Origin: a virus
DNA: 64,000 nucleotides
IMG/VR virus record: IMGVR_UViG_3300025362_000004
Location: 59,583-123,582 of that record
Reading direction: 5' to 3' (one strand)
Under the pieces are notes generated by a model. It was not told where the DNA came from, made no database searches, and saw nothing but the letters and a program-made list of their open reading frames with translations. This document shows, piece by piece, positions 13,582-20,273 of the stretch. Every line of letters begins with the position of its first letter. Within the stretch, counting starts at the first letter, position 1. The translations under genes and the position numbers were made by a program.

Positions 13582-13674
13582 TAAATGACTACTAGATAAA
13601 TACTAGTTTTGAGCGGAAGCAAGAAGAATATAAATGTGCCTTAGACGTTAAGTGGGCTGTATTAAAGTCATTTA
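13582..13674 (+). ncRNA. Small structured RNA between tRNAs
   Basis: Ends TAAATGACT (13582-13590) and AGTCATTTA (13666-13674) form a perfect 9-bp closing stem. An inner ACTAG...CTAGT hairpin follows the 5' strand. No ORF. Discrete stem-closed 93-nt unit; no family recognised. Confidence 0.5.
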
Positions 13675-13681
13675 CATATAT

Positions 13682-13758
13682 GCCGACTTAGCTCAGATGG
13701 CTAGAGCGCGTCACTTGTAATGACGATGTCGAGGGTTCAATTCCTTTAGTCGATACCA
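13682..13758 (+). tRNA. tRNA-Thr(UGU), copy 2
   Basis: Perfect stem CGTCA/TGACG with loop CTTGTAA; acceptor GCCGACT/AGTCGAT with one mismatch; A73, CCA. Confidence 0.87.
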
Positions 13759-13761
13759 AAT

Positions 13762-13836
13762 GCTCCTATGATGAAATCGGTATCATAATTGCCTTGTAAG
13801 CAATATTTCGGGGTTCAAATCCTCGTGGGAGCACCA
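13762..13836 (+). tRNA. tRNA-Thr(UGU), copy 3
   Basis: Acceptor GCTCCTA/TGGGAGC, A73, CCA; loop CTTGTAA on ATTGC/GCAAT. Confidence 0.88.
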
Positions 13837-13858
13837 TTAAAAAGAATAACTTTAGTTA

Positions 13859-13880
13859 CGCCGCGTGCGGCGACTCAAGC
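13859..13880 (+). repeat. GC-rich hairpin repeat, copy 4
   Basis: CGCCGCGTGCGGCG followed by ACTCAAGC, 42 nt before the promoter of GIY-YIG gene 2; same arrangement as copies at 7173 and 53227. Confidence 0.8.
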
Positions 13881-13913
13881 ATAGAATAAATATACCAAAA
13901 TGGTTGCACAGAT

Positions 13914-13942
13914 TTGACTTCTTTATAAGATTGTGATATAAT
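13914..13942 (+). promoter_or_regulatory. Promoter of GIY-YIG gene 2
   Basis: TTGACT (13914-13919), 17-nt spacer, TGTGATATAAT ending 13942. The following AAATTATAAAGATAAAAAA matches the leader of GIY-YIG gene 1. Confidence 0.85.
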
Positions 13943-13973
13943 AAATTATAAAGATAAAAAAGAGGTGTTTATT

Positions 13974-14648
13974 ATGTTAGGTTTTATTTATATAATTAAA
14001 AATAATATAAACGATAAGGTTTATATCGGTAAGACTTATCTTGCTGTCGAAAAAAGATTTGAAGACCATAAAAAAGATTGTTTTAGAGAACGTAATTCTG
14101 AAAGACCAATTTACAAAGCAATGAAAAAGTATGGTTTAGAAAATTTTTCAATATCAAAAATCGGAGAATATGAAGAAGGACTACTAGAAGAAAAAGAAAT
14201 AGATTTCATAAAAAAATATAATTCTTATATTGGCTTCGACAATTCCCAAGGTTATAACGCAACACTAGGTGGAGACGGAAGAAGATATCTCAACTTATCT
14301 GAAGAAGAAGTTATAGCAAAATATAAAGAGTTAAAATTTGTTAATAAAACCGCAGATTATTTTAATTGTTCTTATGACTCAATAAGAATAATACTGGACA
14401 ACAATAATGTAGAAATTAAAAAATATACTGAAATTGGTTTAGGTGGTCAATTCAAGAAAGAAAAAGTTACAATGATGGACAATAAAGGAAAATTTCTTTA
14501 TTTTGATTCAGTAATTGATGCCGCAAAATATTTAGTAGATAATGAGATTGCTAAATGTAAAGTTAATTCTGCTAGAGTTAGCATAGGAAGAGCAATATCA
14601 GGTTTAAGAAAAACATATCTAGGTTTTCATTGGTCAAAAGGCCAATAA
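13974..14648 (+). CDS. GIY-YIG homing endonuclease with NUMOD-like C-terminus, 224 aa
   Basis: N-terminal GIY-YIG domain: GFIYIIKNNINDKVYIGKT (res 3-21), R29 in VEKRFEDH, E73 region (LLEEKEIDFIKKYNSY) and the terminal GYNATLGGDG. Then an HTH (NKTADYFNCSYDSIRIIL) and a NUMOD1-type repeat (YFDSVIDAAKYLVD ... RVSIGRAISGLRKT ... YLGFHWS), typical DNA-binding modules of homing endonucleases. Own promoter; surrounded by tRNAs. It is likely mobile and free-standing, not intron-borne. Confidence 0.93.
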   Translation: MLGFIYIIKNNINDKVYIGKTYLAVEKRFEDHKKDCFRERNSERPIYKAMKKYGLENFSISKIGEYEEGLLEEKEIDFIKKYNSYIGFDNSQGYNATLGGDGRRYLNLSEEEVIAKYKELKFVNKTADYFNCSYDSIRIILDNNNVEIKKYTEIGLGGQFKKEKVTMMDNKGKFLYFDSVIDAAKYLVDNEIAKCKVNSARVSIGRAISGLRKTYLGFHWSKGQ

Positions 14649-14651
14649 TAC

Positions 14652-14730
14652 AGTGGAGTAGAGCAGTGGTCAGCTCGTCAGGTTCATACCCTGGAGGTCG
14701 CGTTTGGTTCGAATCCCGCCTCCACAACCA
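14652..14730 (+). tRNA. Initiator tRNA-fMet(CAU)
   Basis: Position 1-72 is an A-A mismatch as in initiators, the D-arm GAGCAGTGGTCAGCTCG and 3' ACAACCA match bacterial fMet, and the anticodon stem TCAGG/CCTGG closes TTCATAC. The T-stem appears to carry a TTT insertion. Confidence 0.8.
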
Positions 14731-14744
14731 AAGAAAATAAAACA

Positions 14745-14797
14745 TTAGAGCCTATACTTACTTCAAATACATTCAGCGTAGATTAGTTAGGCCTCTA
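14745..14797 (+). ncRNA. Y-RNA-like small RNA, unit A
   Basis: TTAGAG-CCTA (14745-14754) pairs with TAGG-C-CTCTAA (14788-14797), a 10-bp stem with one bulged C. Conserved CTTACTTC follows the 5' strand (14757-14764). An inner TAC/GTA hairpin completes it. Lies 20 nt before the 14818 gene. Bacterial and vertebrate Y RNAs also have a terminal stem with a bulged C. Confidence 0.55.
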
Positions 14798-14817
14798 AAA
14801 AAAAGGAGATGTTTTAA

Positions 14818-16782
14818 ATGAAAGAAAAGATTTTAATAAGACGTAATTATTTTTTAGGTAATACAAGTTATGAAGATAGCAATTACCGTAGATATTACGC
14901 AGCACAATTACTAAACAAGTTTGGTATCCTAGTTGATAGACCAAGCATGGTAACACGTAGACACGTGGAATTGACTAGTGAATTGTTTGGAGTTAATATT
15001 CCAAAGAGTTTTTATAGTAATCCACAAGATATGAGATATTTCACTTGTAGTGAATTACTTGTTGAACAAGTAATTTCATATTTTAACATTGAGTTTGTTA
15101 CAGGCGTAAGTTCTGACGATGAAAGTTCTTTTGATAGAATAGAAATCTTTAGAAAAGCCCTACCAAATTATAGAGAAGGCGATGAAGTTGTTTTTAGAAA
15201 CTTTAGAATCCTTACTGATAATGAAGCAAGTCCAATATTAGAAGAAGTTTATAGTAACTTAGCAAGTTATACAAGAAAATGGAATGAAACTGAAAATGAA
15301 GAATTTGTTTGGTTATTCAATAACCATGTCGCGAATGACACAAGAATAAAAAGCAAGGACAATGCTATTGCAATGTTCAACGCTTATCCATGCCGTTTAT
15401 TTGGTCATTCATTAGACCAAAAAGATGTTGTAAAATTAAGCGTTGAAATGATTGGTAGAGAAGAAAAACACTTTTCTTATACTCCTGAACAAAAGCAAAA
15501 ACTTGGCTATGCTTTAGAATCTTGCTATAGTGTTCCATTGACAAATAAACAAGCAAAATACTTTAATACTATTTCTAGAAAATTAGGATATAAAAGCAAT
15601 GAAACAAACGACCGTAGTCCATATAAAATGGCAACAGAGTATATGAATAAGGGTAGAGTTGTTGATGCTGCAAGAATTTTTGCAAGAAATGGTTCTTTGC
15701 TTGAAAGAAACTTAATATGGTTACTTTCAAGAGCTGATATGCAAGAAGCACAAGAAATCATGAAGTTCGTTAAAATCAAGAATCCAATTGTTGGTATTCA
15801 ATTCTTCAATGGCTTAATTGCTCAAGGAGAAAACAATGGGAGTAGAACCTTCAAATTCTACAAAAATAGATTGATTAGACAACACATTGAAACAGACGTA
15901 GAAGCAAGATACAGAAAATCTGTTCTATCTTTAGGTATGAAAAAATACTTAAAGAAAGTAATGAATGAAAAAATTGATGAATATTACAAGAATTTACCAA
16001 GTCTTGGAAAAGTATATGTTGATGATGAATTTGAAAATATTGGTTTACCAATGAATACAAGTGCATCTGGAACAGGAATTGATGTATTACCAGTAGGTAG
16101 TAGATTAATGATTACTGAAGATTACATCAGAACATTCTGTTATTGGAACGGACCAAGAGATATTGATACAAGTGTAATTTTCATACATAGAGATGGTCAT
16201 CAAGCTACATTCTATTGGGGAAATTATTACGCAAAACCATTTGGACGTAGCGCACTATATTCTGGCGATGACAGAAGTAAAAACGGTGCAGAATATGGAG
16301 ACTTTAAAATTAGTGAACTTAAAGCATTAGGTTATACACACGCTATTTATACACTAAATGGTTATAGTGATAATCTTGACGTTGGGGAAATTTATTGTGG
16401 TTATCAAAATAAAAAAGACCTACACACACAAGCTTGGGATGCTAAGAATATTCAAATGAAAATTAAAGTTCATGGAGATAGTAGAAGTTATGCTGGATTC
16501 GCTATTGATTTTGAGACAAGAGAAATCATTGTTTTAAATCAAATGGTAGACAGTAAAAATCGTGTCGTTAATCCCGAAACATTAAAATCATTTGAACCAT
16601 ATTTAAAATCTAATTTCTTAGATACATTTAATGTTGCTAGAATCGCAAGATTAAGAGGAGAAGTTGTAACAGACCCATCTAAAGCAGATTATGTATTTAG
16701 TAGAGATTATTTTGAAAATATAAAAGGTCAAAAAGTTATCAGACCATCTGATATCGAAAAGATTGTTAAGTTATTAAATTAA
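14818..16782 (+). CDS. Large protein with C-terminal TerD-like domain, 654 aa
   Basis: Residues ~440-560 carry the TerD-like pattern: RTFCYWNGPRDIDTSVIF, then YSGDDRSKNGAEYGDF, then YTHAIYTLNGYSD, resembling the Ca-binding beta-sandwich of tellurite-resistance proteins. Upstream, LPSLGKVYVDDEF (~399-411) and LPVGSRLMI match the linker of large bacterial cytoplasmic proteins of this class, whose N-terminal ~400 residues are helical repeats (for example RVVDAARIFARNGSLLERNL). Function of the class is unknown. All Trp are TGG. Five Y-RNA-like units flank the gene, one upstream and four downstream, so I infer an RNA-binding partner role comparable to Ro60/Rsr. AAAAGGAG precedes ATG. Confidence 0.75.
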   Translation: MKEKILIRRNYFLGNTSYEDSNYRRYYAAQLLNKFGILVDRPSMVTRRHVELTSELFGVNIPKSFYSNPQDMRYFTCSELLVEQVISYFNIEFVTGVSSDDESSFDRIEIFRKALPNYREGDEVVFRNFRILTDNEASPILEEVYSNLASYTRKWNETENEEFVWLFNNHVANDTRIKSKDNAIAMFNAYPCRLFGHSLDQKDVVKLSVEMIGREEKHFSYTPEQKQKLGYALESCYSVPLTNKQAKYFNTISRKLGYKSNETNDRSPYKMATEYMNKGRVVDAARIFARNGSLLERNLIWLLSRADMQEAQEIMKFVKIKNPIVGIQFFNGLIAQGENNGSRTFKFYKNRLIRQHIETDVEARYRKSVLSLGMKKYLKKVMNEKIDEYYKNLPSLGKVYVDDEFENIGLPMNTSASGTGIDVLPVGSRLMITEDYIRTFCYWNGPRDIDTSVIFIHRDGHQATFYWGNYYAKPFGRSALYSGDDRSKNGAEYGDFKISELKALGYTHAIYTLNGYSDNLDVGEIYCGYQNKKDLHTQAWDAKNIQMKIKVHGDSRSYAGFAIDFETREIIVLNQMVDSKNRVVNPETLKSFEPYLKSNFLDTFNVARIARLRGEVVTDPSKADYVFSRDYFENIKGQKVIRPSDIEKIVKLLN

Positions 16783-16786
16783 AATT

Positions 16787-16862
16787 ATATAGAGCCGATG
16801 CTTACTTCAAATTTCACAGGCCTTTAAAGCCTGTACCATACAATTCTAGCTCGGCCTTATAG
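16787..16862 (+). ncRNA. Y-RNA-like small RNA, unit B
   Basis: Stem GCCGA/TCGGC with extra C on the 3' side, conserved CTTACTTC at 16801-16808, inner ACAGGC/GCCTGT hairpin with CTTTAAA loop. Begins 5 nt after the TerD-like gene. Confidence 0.55.
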
Positions 16863-16880
16863 TAAAAATAATAAAATAGA

Positions 16881-16978
16881 ACCAATGCTTACTTCAAATT
16901 TAATCTAATCCGCTGATGAGGTTCGAATCCTCCTAGTCGTCTAATGGTAAGACCGCGGACTCTAAAAGACAGCTTGGT
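16881..16978 (+). ncRNA. Y-RNA-like small RNA with permuted tRNA-like module, unit C
   Basis: Terminal stem ACCAA (16881-16885) / TTGGT (16974-16978), then CTTACTTC (16888-16895). Inside, TCCGC (16909-16913) pairs with GCGGA (16955-16959), acting as an anticodon-type stem that opens inward. Between the strands lie a T-arm (GAGG-TTCGAAT-CCTC, 16918-16932), CTAGTC, and a D-arm (GTCT...AGAC, 16939-16953). The T-arm comes before the D-arm, so this is a circularly permuted tRNA mimic with no free acceptor end. That is the layout described for bacterial YrlA RNAs. Confidence 0.65.
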
Positions 16979-16999
16979 CATAATTAAAAAATAAATAGA

Positions 17000-17085
17000 A
17001 CCGAAACTTACTTCAAATGGATATTACAGGTTCGATTCCTGTATTAGGTCCCGAAAGGGTTGCCTGATATATAAAATAGTTCGGT
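17000..17085 (+). ncRNA. Y-RNA-like small RNA with permuted tRNA-like module, unit D
   Basis: Terminal stem ACCGAA (17000-17005) / TTCGGT (17080-17085), CTTACTTC (17007-17014). Inside are a T-arm (TACAGG-TTCGATT-CCTGTA, 17025-17043) followed by an acceptor-like hairpin TTAGG...CCTGA capped by CCC-GAAA-GGG. The acceptor is sealed by a GNRA tetraloop, so it cannot be charged. Confidence 0.65.
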
Positions 17086-17105
17086 CAAAAATAAAAATAA
17101 ATAAA

Positions 17106-17159
17106 TTAGAGCCTAAGCTTACTTCTAAAACAATTCGATGTTAATTAGCTAGGCCATCT
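17106..17159 (+). ncRNA. Y-RNA-like small RNA, unit E
   Basis: Stem GCCTA (17111-17115) / TAGGC (17150-17154), CTTACTTC (17118-17125), small ACA/TGT inner hairpin. Aligns along its whole length with unit A. Confidence 0.55.
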
Positions 17160-17179
17160 TAAAAAGAAGACTTCAGTTA

Positions 17180-17200
17180 CGCCGCGTGCGGCGACCTAAG
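17180..17200 (+). repeat. GC-rich hairpin repeat, copy 5
   Basis: CGCCGCGTGCGGCG followed by ACCTAAGCC. A degenerate GTCGCGGCGACTTGGC lies 20 nt further on. No homing gene follows. Confidence 0.8.
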
Positions 17201-17255
17201 CCTTGAATAAAAAGTCGCGGCGACTTGGCTTTAATAAAAGCCTAAAACCGCATTT

Positions 17256-17331
17256 GGTCCTAAAGTGTTAATGGTGTGCATGGTAGCTTGTCAAGCTATA
17301 GGGGCGGGATCGAAACCCGCTAGGACCGCCA
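17256..17331 (+). tRNA. tRNA-Asp(GUC), copy 2
   Basis: Perfect acceptor GGTCCTA/TAGGACC, G73, CCA; loop TTGTCAA. T-loop is ATCGAAA instead of the TTC form. Confidence 0.85.
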
Positions 17332-17405
17332 ATAAAATATGTAATTTGAAAATATAGAGTGTCATATAAATCCTCTAGTTTTATGAATTATAAGAGAGGT
17401 GTAAT

Positions 17406-17603
17406 ATGAACGGTATAGTAAAATGGTTTAATGCTGAAAAGGGTTATGGATTTATTACTGATGAAGATGGAAATGATGTGTTCGCACATTTTAGTCAAAT
17501 TCAAATTGATGGATACAGAACTTTAGAAGCAGAACAAGCAGTAACATTCGACGTAGCTGAAGGTCAACGTGGCCCACAAGCAGAAAACATTGAATTAGTA
17601 TAA
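17406..17603 (+). CDS. csp: Cold-shock protein (CspA family), 65 aa
   Basis: The whole protein is one cold-shock domain. RNP1 is KGYGFITDE (res 12-20) and RNP2 is VFAHFSQI (26-33), both with the aromatic residues that stack on single-stranded [14 protein letters not shown] precedes RNP1 as in CspA/CspB. Length is standard. It probably melts RNA structure and helps translation; its location between tRNA-Asp and tmRNA fits an RNA-chaperone role. GAGAGGTG precedes ATG. Confidence 0.95.
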   Translation: MNGIVKWFNAEKGYGFITDEDGNDVFAHFSQIQIDGYRTLEAEQAVTFDVAEGQRGPQAENIELV

Positions 17604-17623
17604 TCTAAAAAGAGGTGTAGTAA

Positions 17624-17647
17624 ATGAGGAAATTAAGTATCTTCTAA
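17624..17647 (+). CDS. Possible leader micro-peptide, 7 aa
   Basis: ATG has its own AAGAGGTG site and encodes MRKLSIF before TAA, directly upstream of the ribosome binding site of the next gene. It may be a leader peptide or a gene remnant. Confidence 0.3.
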   Translation: MRKLSIF

Positions 17648-17670
17648 GGTTTTAATTAGAGGTGAAAGAA

Positions 17671-17913
17671 ATGATTAATGGACACAAAGAAACACAAAAA
17701 AGATTAAAAAAGGAATATAATAATTATTGGAAAAGCCAAGTTTCTTATAGAAAAGATGGCGATTATTATGTTGAATGCGGTAGTAATTATCCTAAAAGGA
17801 CTAAAAAAAGTTTAAAAAAGTTTAGTAATAGACGTATTAGACAATGTAAAAGAGATTTAGATGACGGTAATTATTATCGAAAAGTAGTAGATATGTGGTG
17901 GATTATATATTAG
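17671..17913 (+). CDS. Small basic protein of the WW-ending phage family, 80 aa
   Basis: Paralogue of 11892-12143: both contain KKFSN/KKASN, RIRQ/KIRN, a D/E-x-G turn, then RK and D-x-W-W near the end. Start ATG 17671 is chosen for AGAGGTG seven nt upstream. Strongly basic, no Cys pair. Function unknown; charge suggests nucleic-acid or ribosome contact. A tRNA-Ile follows 12 nt after the stop. Confidence 0.75.
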   Translation: MINGHKETQKRLKKEYNNYWKSQVSYRKDGDYYVECGSNYPKRTKKSLKKFSNRRIRQCKRDLDDGNYYRKVVDMWWIIY

Positions 17914-17925
17914 TTCACTACCCAT

Positions 17926-18002
17926 TGGAGTGTAGCTCAGAAGGATAGAGCGCACGCCTGATAAGCGTGAGGTCGAGGGTTCAATTCCCTCTTCTCCAAC
18001 CA
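17926..18002 (+). tRNA. tRNA-Ile(GAU)
   Basis: Loop CTGATAA on a perfect CACGC/GCGTG stem; acceptor TGGAGTG/TTCTCCA, A73, CCA. Ends 3 nt before tmRNA. Confidence 0.9.
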
Positions 18003-18005
18003 AAC

Positions 18006-18397
18006 GGGGCTGTTTATGGATTCGACAGGGTAAAAACGGATACGATTAGCATAGGTTCGATGGAACTAAAACACACGATAAAACAATCGGAAACTTATTT
18101 AACACAGTTATTTCTTGGGTAAAGGGTTTATTCTCTCCAAGAGTAGCACTTTCAGTCTAAGAAGAGACAGAACGAATTTATAACTATTACCTATAAGTTA
18201 TAATTTCGCCAGAATATAGGATACGACTACTGACTAATACAAAGTGGTAAGAGATAAATTGTATTGAACGATTCGTAATAAAGTTTGTATGTAGTAAAAA
18301 GCGAAAAGTTCTAAAACCCTCTAAAAACATACTAACTATGTAGAATATGGTATCACGAATATCGTGGACAGGGGTTCAAATCCCCTCAGCTCCACCA
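18006..18397 (+). ncRNA. ssrA: Transfer-messenger RNA (tmRNA)
   Basis: The 5' end GGGGCTGTTTATGGATTCGA and the 3' end GGGGTTCAAATCCCCTCAG plus CTCCACCA are the conserved tRNA-like ends of tmRNA. The acceptor GGGGCTG/CAGCTCC has the G3-U70 pair needed for alanylation. The tag frame probably resumes near GAT 18077 and ends at TAA 18158-18160; it begins DKTIGNLFN and ends RVALSV, a hydrophobic degradation-type tail. The tag is about 27 residues, longer than the usual 8-15 but like the long tags of some Mollicutes. The product frees stalled ribosomes together with SmpB, which I do not see in the window. Confidence 0.92.
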
Positions 18398-18415
18398 AAA
18401 AAGGAAAGAAGGAAT

Positions 18416-18790
18416 ATGATAATGATAAGAAAATTAATTTTAGGTAATACAGGCTCTGGAAAAACTACAGAATTATGCAAGATAGCCGCAAAAGGTTTGC
18501 TTGATGGTGAAAATATACTTTTTATAAAAGATGGTGAAAGTAAAGACTTCTTAGTTAATAGAGTATTACATTTCGTTGCGCCTGCTTTAGGTTTTAGTTC
18601 TAAATTACAAATAAAAGGCACAGTTTTATTCATAAATAAAAATGAACTAAATGGTATTAGAGGAATGGCTTTTGATACTATATTATTTGATAATTATGAA
18701 CGACAAGACATATTTAATATCCCTGCAAAAATAGGAATATTTACTCAACAAATGAATAATACAGAATACGCAACAACAGTAATATTATAA
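18416..18790 (+). CDS. P-loop protein, 124 aa
   Basis: Walker A motif ILGNTGSGKTTE (res ~8-19) at the N-terminus; TILFDNYER (~90-98) could be the Walker B strand. It resembles zonular-occludens/VirB4-like small P-loop ATPases of phages (GNTGSGKTT), but is short and lacks other motifs. ATG follows GAAGGAAT, 18 nt after tmRNA. Function unknown. Confidence 0.75.
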   Translation: MIMIRKLILGNTGSGKTTELCKIAAKGLLDGENILFIKDGESKDFLVNRVLHFVAPALGFSSKLQIKGTVLFINKNELNGIRGMAFDTILFDNYERQDIFNIPAKIGIFTQQMNNTEYATTVIL

Positions 18791-18801
18791 AGGAGAGCAT
18801 T

Positions 18802-19002
18802 ATGGCAAAGATATTTTTTAAACAACCAAAAGCAAAGAAGATTAGAGGCGGATATATAAAACCAAAAGGTTTGACTTATAGCCGCGAACCATTTATCAAA
18901 AAAGTATTTGGGGAAGTGCGAGAATTCGCAAATCGTCAAGAATACAAAGCTTTCTATAGACGTAACAGAAGAAATAGAAAACTAGGGATTGAAATAGTAT
19001 AA
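18802..19002 (+). CDS. Small highly basic protein, 66 aa
   Basis: AAAGGAGAG precedes ATG. About one third of residues are Lys or Arg, ending FYRRNRRNRKLGIEIV. No family recognised; the charge suggests nucleic-acid binding. Its TAA overlaps the next ATG (TAATG), so the two are coupled. Confidence 0.65.
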   Translation: MAKIFFKQPKAKKIRGGYIKPKGLTYSREPFIKKVFGEVREFANRQEYKAFYRRNRRNRKLGIEIV

Positions 19003-19373
19003 TGATACTAAGAGATGTTTTAGATGAAGCAAAAGAGGGAGATTATTTCGTATTAGACGCAGAATTGCCAGGCGATATTATCAACCAATTAGATGAAATT
19101 GAGTTAGATTACAATGAAAAATACACTTGTTGCTCAGGCGATAAAGATAAAGTATTTGATTATTGTGGCGACGAAGACCTATTAGAAGAAGAAGTTACTG
19201 GTTATAATAAAAGTGGTAACAGAATTTATATCACAATAGGAGAGTTTGGTTCATACGAAATCTATGAACATTATTTAGAAATCGTAGCAACAAAAGTTAT
19301 GAATTACGAGCAATGGCTTGATGATTATAAAGACGCATTTAAAGAATTAGAAGATTTACAGAAATACAGATAA
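19002..19373 (+). CDS. Hypothetical acidic protein, 123 aa
   Basis: Starts within the previous stop. Strongly acidic, with two Cys pairs near CCSGDKDKVFDYCGDED. No recognised family. RNase P RNA begins right after its stop, so this gene and rnpB probably share a transcript. Confidence 0.7.
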   Translation: MILRDVLDEAKEGDYFVLDAELPGDIINQLDEIELDYNEKYTCCSGDKDKVFDYCGDEDLLEEEVTGYNKSGNRIYITIGEFGSYEIYEHYLEIVATKVMNYEQWLDDYKDAFKELEDLQKYR

Positions 19374-19672
19374 AGAAATTGACCTAACGCACTAAGGTGA
19401 GGAAAGTCCGAACTACTATATCGCTTAACGCCGTATCTCTAATAAAGTATGGCAGGTATGGAACAGAGACGAGTAAATTTATTTGGCTTATTATTATATT
19501 ATTTTACACCGAGTATAACGGGTAGAATATTATACATGTGATTGTTACGACGTAAGCAAATAAATGGATATGAAACGGCTGTATCTGGCGAGGTAGCAAG
19601 TCAAACTATGGTAGACGCAAATAGGTAGATGTTAGGATAAAACAGAATTCGGCTTACTAATTTTTTTACTTC
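19374..19672 (+). ncRNA. rnpB: RNase P RNA (bacterial type)
   Basis: The universal P4 5' strand GAGGAAAGTCCG is at 19399-19410, and the conserved 3' segment ACAGAATTCGGCTTA at 19642 onward supplies the other strand and the end of P4/P1. Between them are GAAACGGCTG and AGCAAGTCAAAC-type segments, the latter followed by TAGGTAGATG, in the order of bacterial RNase P RNA. Length (~290 nt) is short of the usual 350-400, so some peripheral helices are missing. It would cut tRNA 5' leaders with the host RnpA protein; no rnpA gene is visible. Confidence 0.9.
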
Positions 19673-19697
19673 TGAAATAAAATACAAAGGAGAATAT

Positions 19698-19892
19698 ATG
19701 TTAGCAATATTTTTAGTAATGGCGCCTTTATTGGCATCAGCATTAACAATTTTAGCAATAACAATTGGAGCGGCGATATTGTTTTATATAATGTATCATA
19801 CATTCCATGGAGATTTACCATTTATAATGAAAACCGTAATAGTAATTTTACTAATAATTGGTTTTACATTATTAGGAATAGCAATTTTATAG
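19698..19892 (+). CDS. Small membrane protein, two TM segments, 64 aa
   Basis: Hydrophobic segments at res ~1-32 and ~43-64 flank a short polar loop (YHTFHGDLPF). AAAGGAG precedes ATG. Holin-like size and topology, but there is no lysis gene nearby, so I only call it a membrane protein. Confidence 0.65.
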   Translation: MLAIFLVMAPLLASALTILAITIGAAILFYIMYHTFHGDLPFIMKTVIVILLIIGFTLLGIAIL

Positions 19893-19908
19893 GGTTGAGG
19901 TTAGAACC

Positions 19909-19955
19909 GCCGCAGAAACTATCCCTTTCAAAAAAAAGTTTTAACAGCGGCACCA
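19909..19955 (+). ncRNA. Mini tRNA-like element ending in CCA
   Basis: GCCGC (19909-19913) pairs with GCGGC directly before A-CCA; AACT and AGTT form an inner stem. 47 nt. Could be a tRNA remnant or an acceptor mimic. Confidence 0.35.
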
Positions 19956-19957
19956 AT

Positions 19958-20032
19958 GAAAATATAGTGTAATGGTTAGCACACTGAGTTCCGAACTCAG
20001 GAGTAGGGGTTCAATTCCCCTTAGTTTCACCA
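19958..20032 (+). tRNA. tRNA-Arg(CCG)
   Basis: Perfect stem CTGAG/CTCAG with loop TTCCGAA; acceptor GAAAATA/TAGTTTC with one mismatch; A73, CCA. Reads CGG. Confidence 0.85.
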
Positions 20033-20034
20033 AT

Positions 20035-20127
20035 GGGACGGTGTATGGGCTACAAGAGGTCACGAGTCAACAATGTAAACTGATTGGCTTAACGTCGGAG
20101 CGGGTTCAATTCCCCTTCGTTCCACCA
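20035..20127 (+). ncRNA. tRNA-like RNA with aberrant middle
   Basis: Acceptor GGGACGG/TCGTTCC, a T-loop TTCAATT and CCA are present. The middle has a GTCAA/TTGGC stem with a 13-nt loop containing ATGTAAA, so no normal anticodon arm. It may be a modified tRNA-Tyr or a mimic. Confidence 0.45.
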
Positions 20128-20132
20128 AATAA

Positions 20133-20201
20133 TATGAAGAGAGCGTACGACATAATTGCGTCAGGGTCTTCTCGAAGGTTCAATTCCTTCCTTCATAACC
20201 A
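20133..20201 (+). ncRNA. Mini tRNA-like repeat 1
   Basis: Perfect acceptor TATGAAG/CTTCATA, T-arm GAAGG-TTCAATT-CCTTC, A73 and CCA. In place of D and anticodon arms is a single hairpin ACG-ACATAATTG-CGT. 69 nt. Confidence 0.6.
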
Positions 20202-20204
20202 TAT

Positions 20205-20272
20205 TACGAAGAGCGAGTGCGACATAATTGCGCCAGAGCTAATTGGAGGTTAAATCCCTCTCTTCGTAACCA
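20205..20272 (+). ncRNA. Mini tRNA-like repeat 2
   Basis: Perfect acceptor TACGAAG/CTTCGTA, T-arm with loop TTAAATC, CCA. Central hairpin GCG-ACATAATTG-CGC keeps the loop of repeat 1 while its stem covaries. Confidence 0.6.
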
Positions 20273-20273
20273 T

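Noticed and set aside
16909-16932. CTGATGAG in unit C as a hammerhead ribozyme core
   Set aside because: The matching GAAA and stems are absent; the segment is explained by the T-arm and anticodon-type stem.
19972-20253. Open frame of 93 codons at 20 kb
   Set aside because: It translates tRNA-Arg and the tRNA-like repeats.
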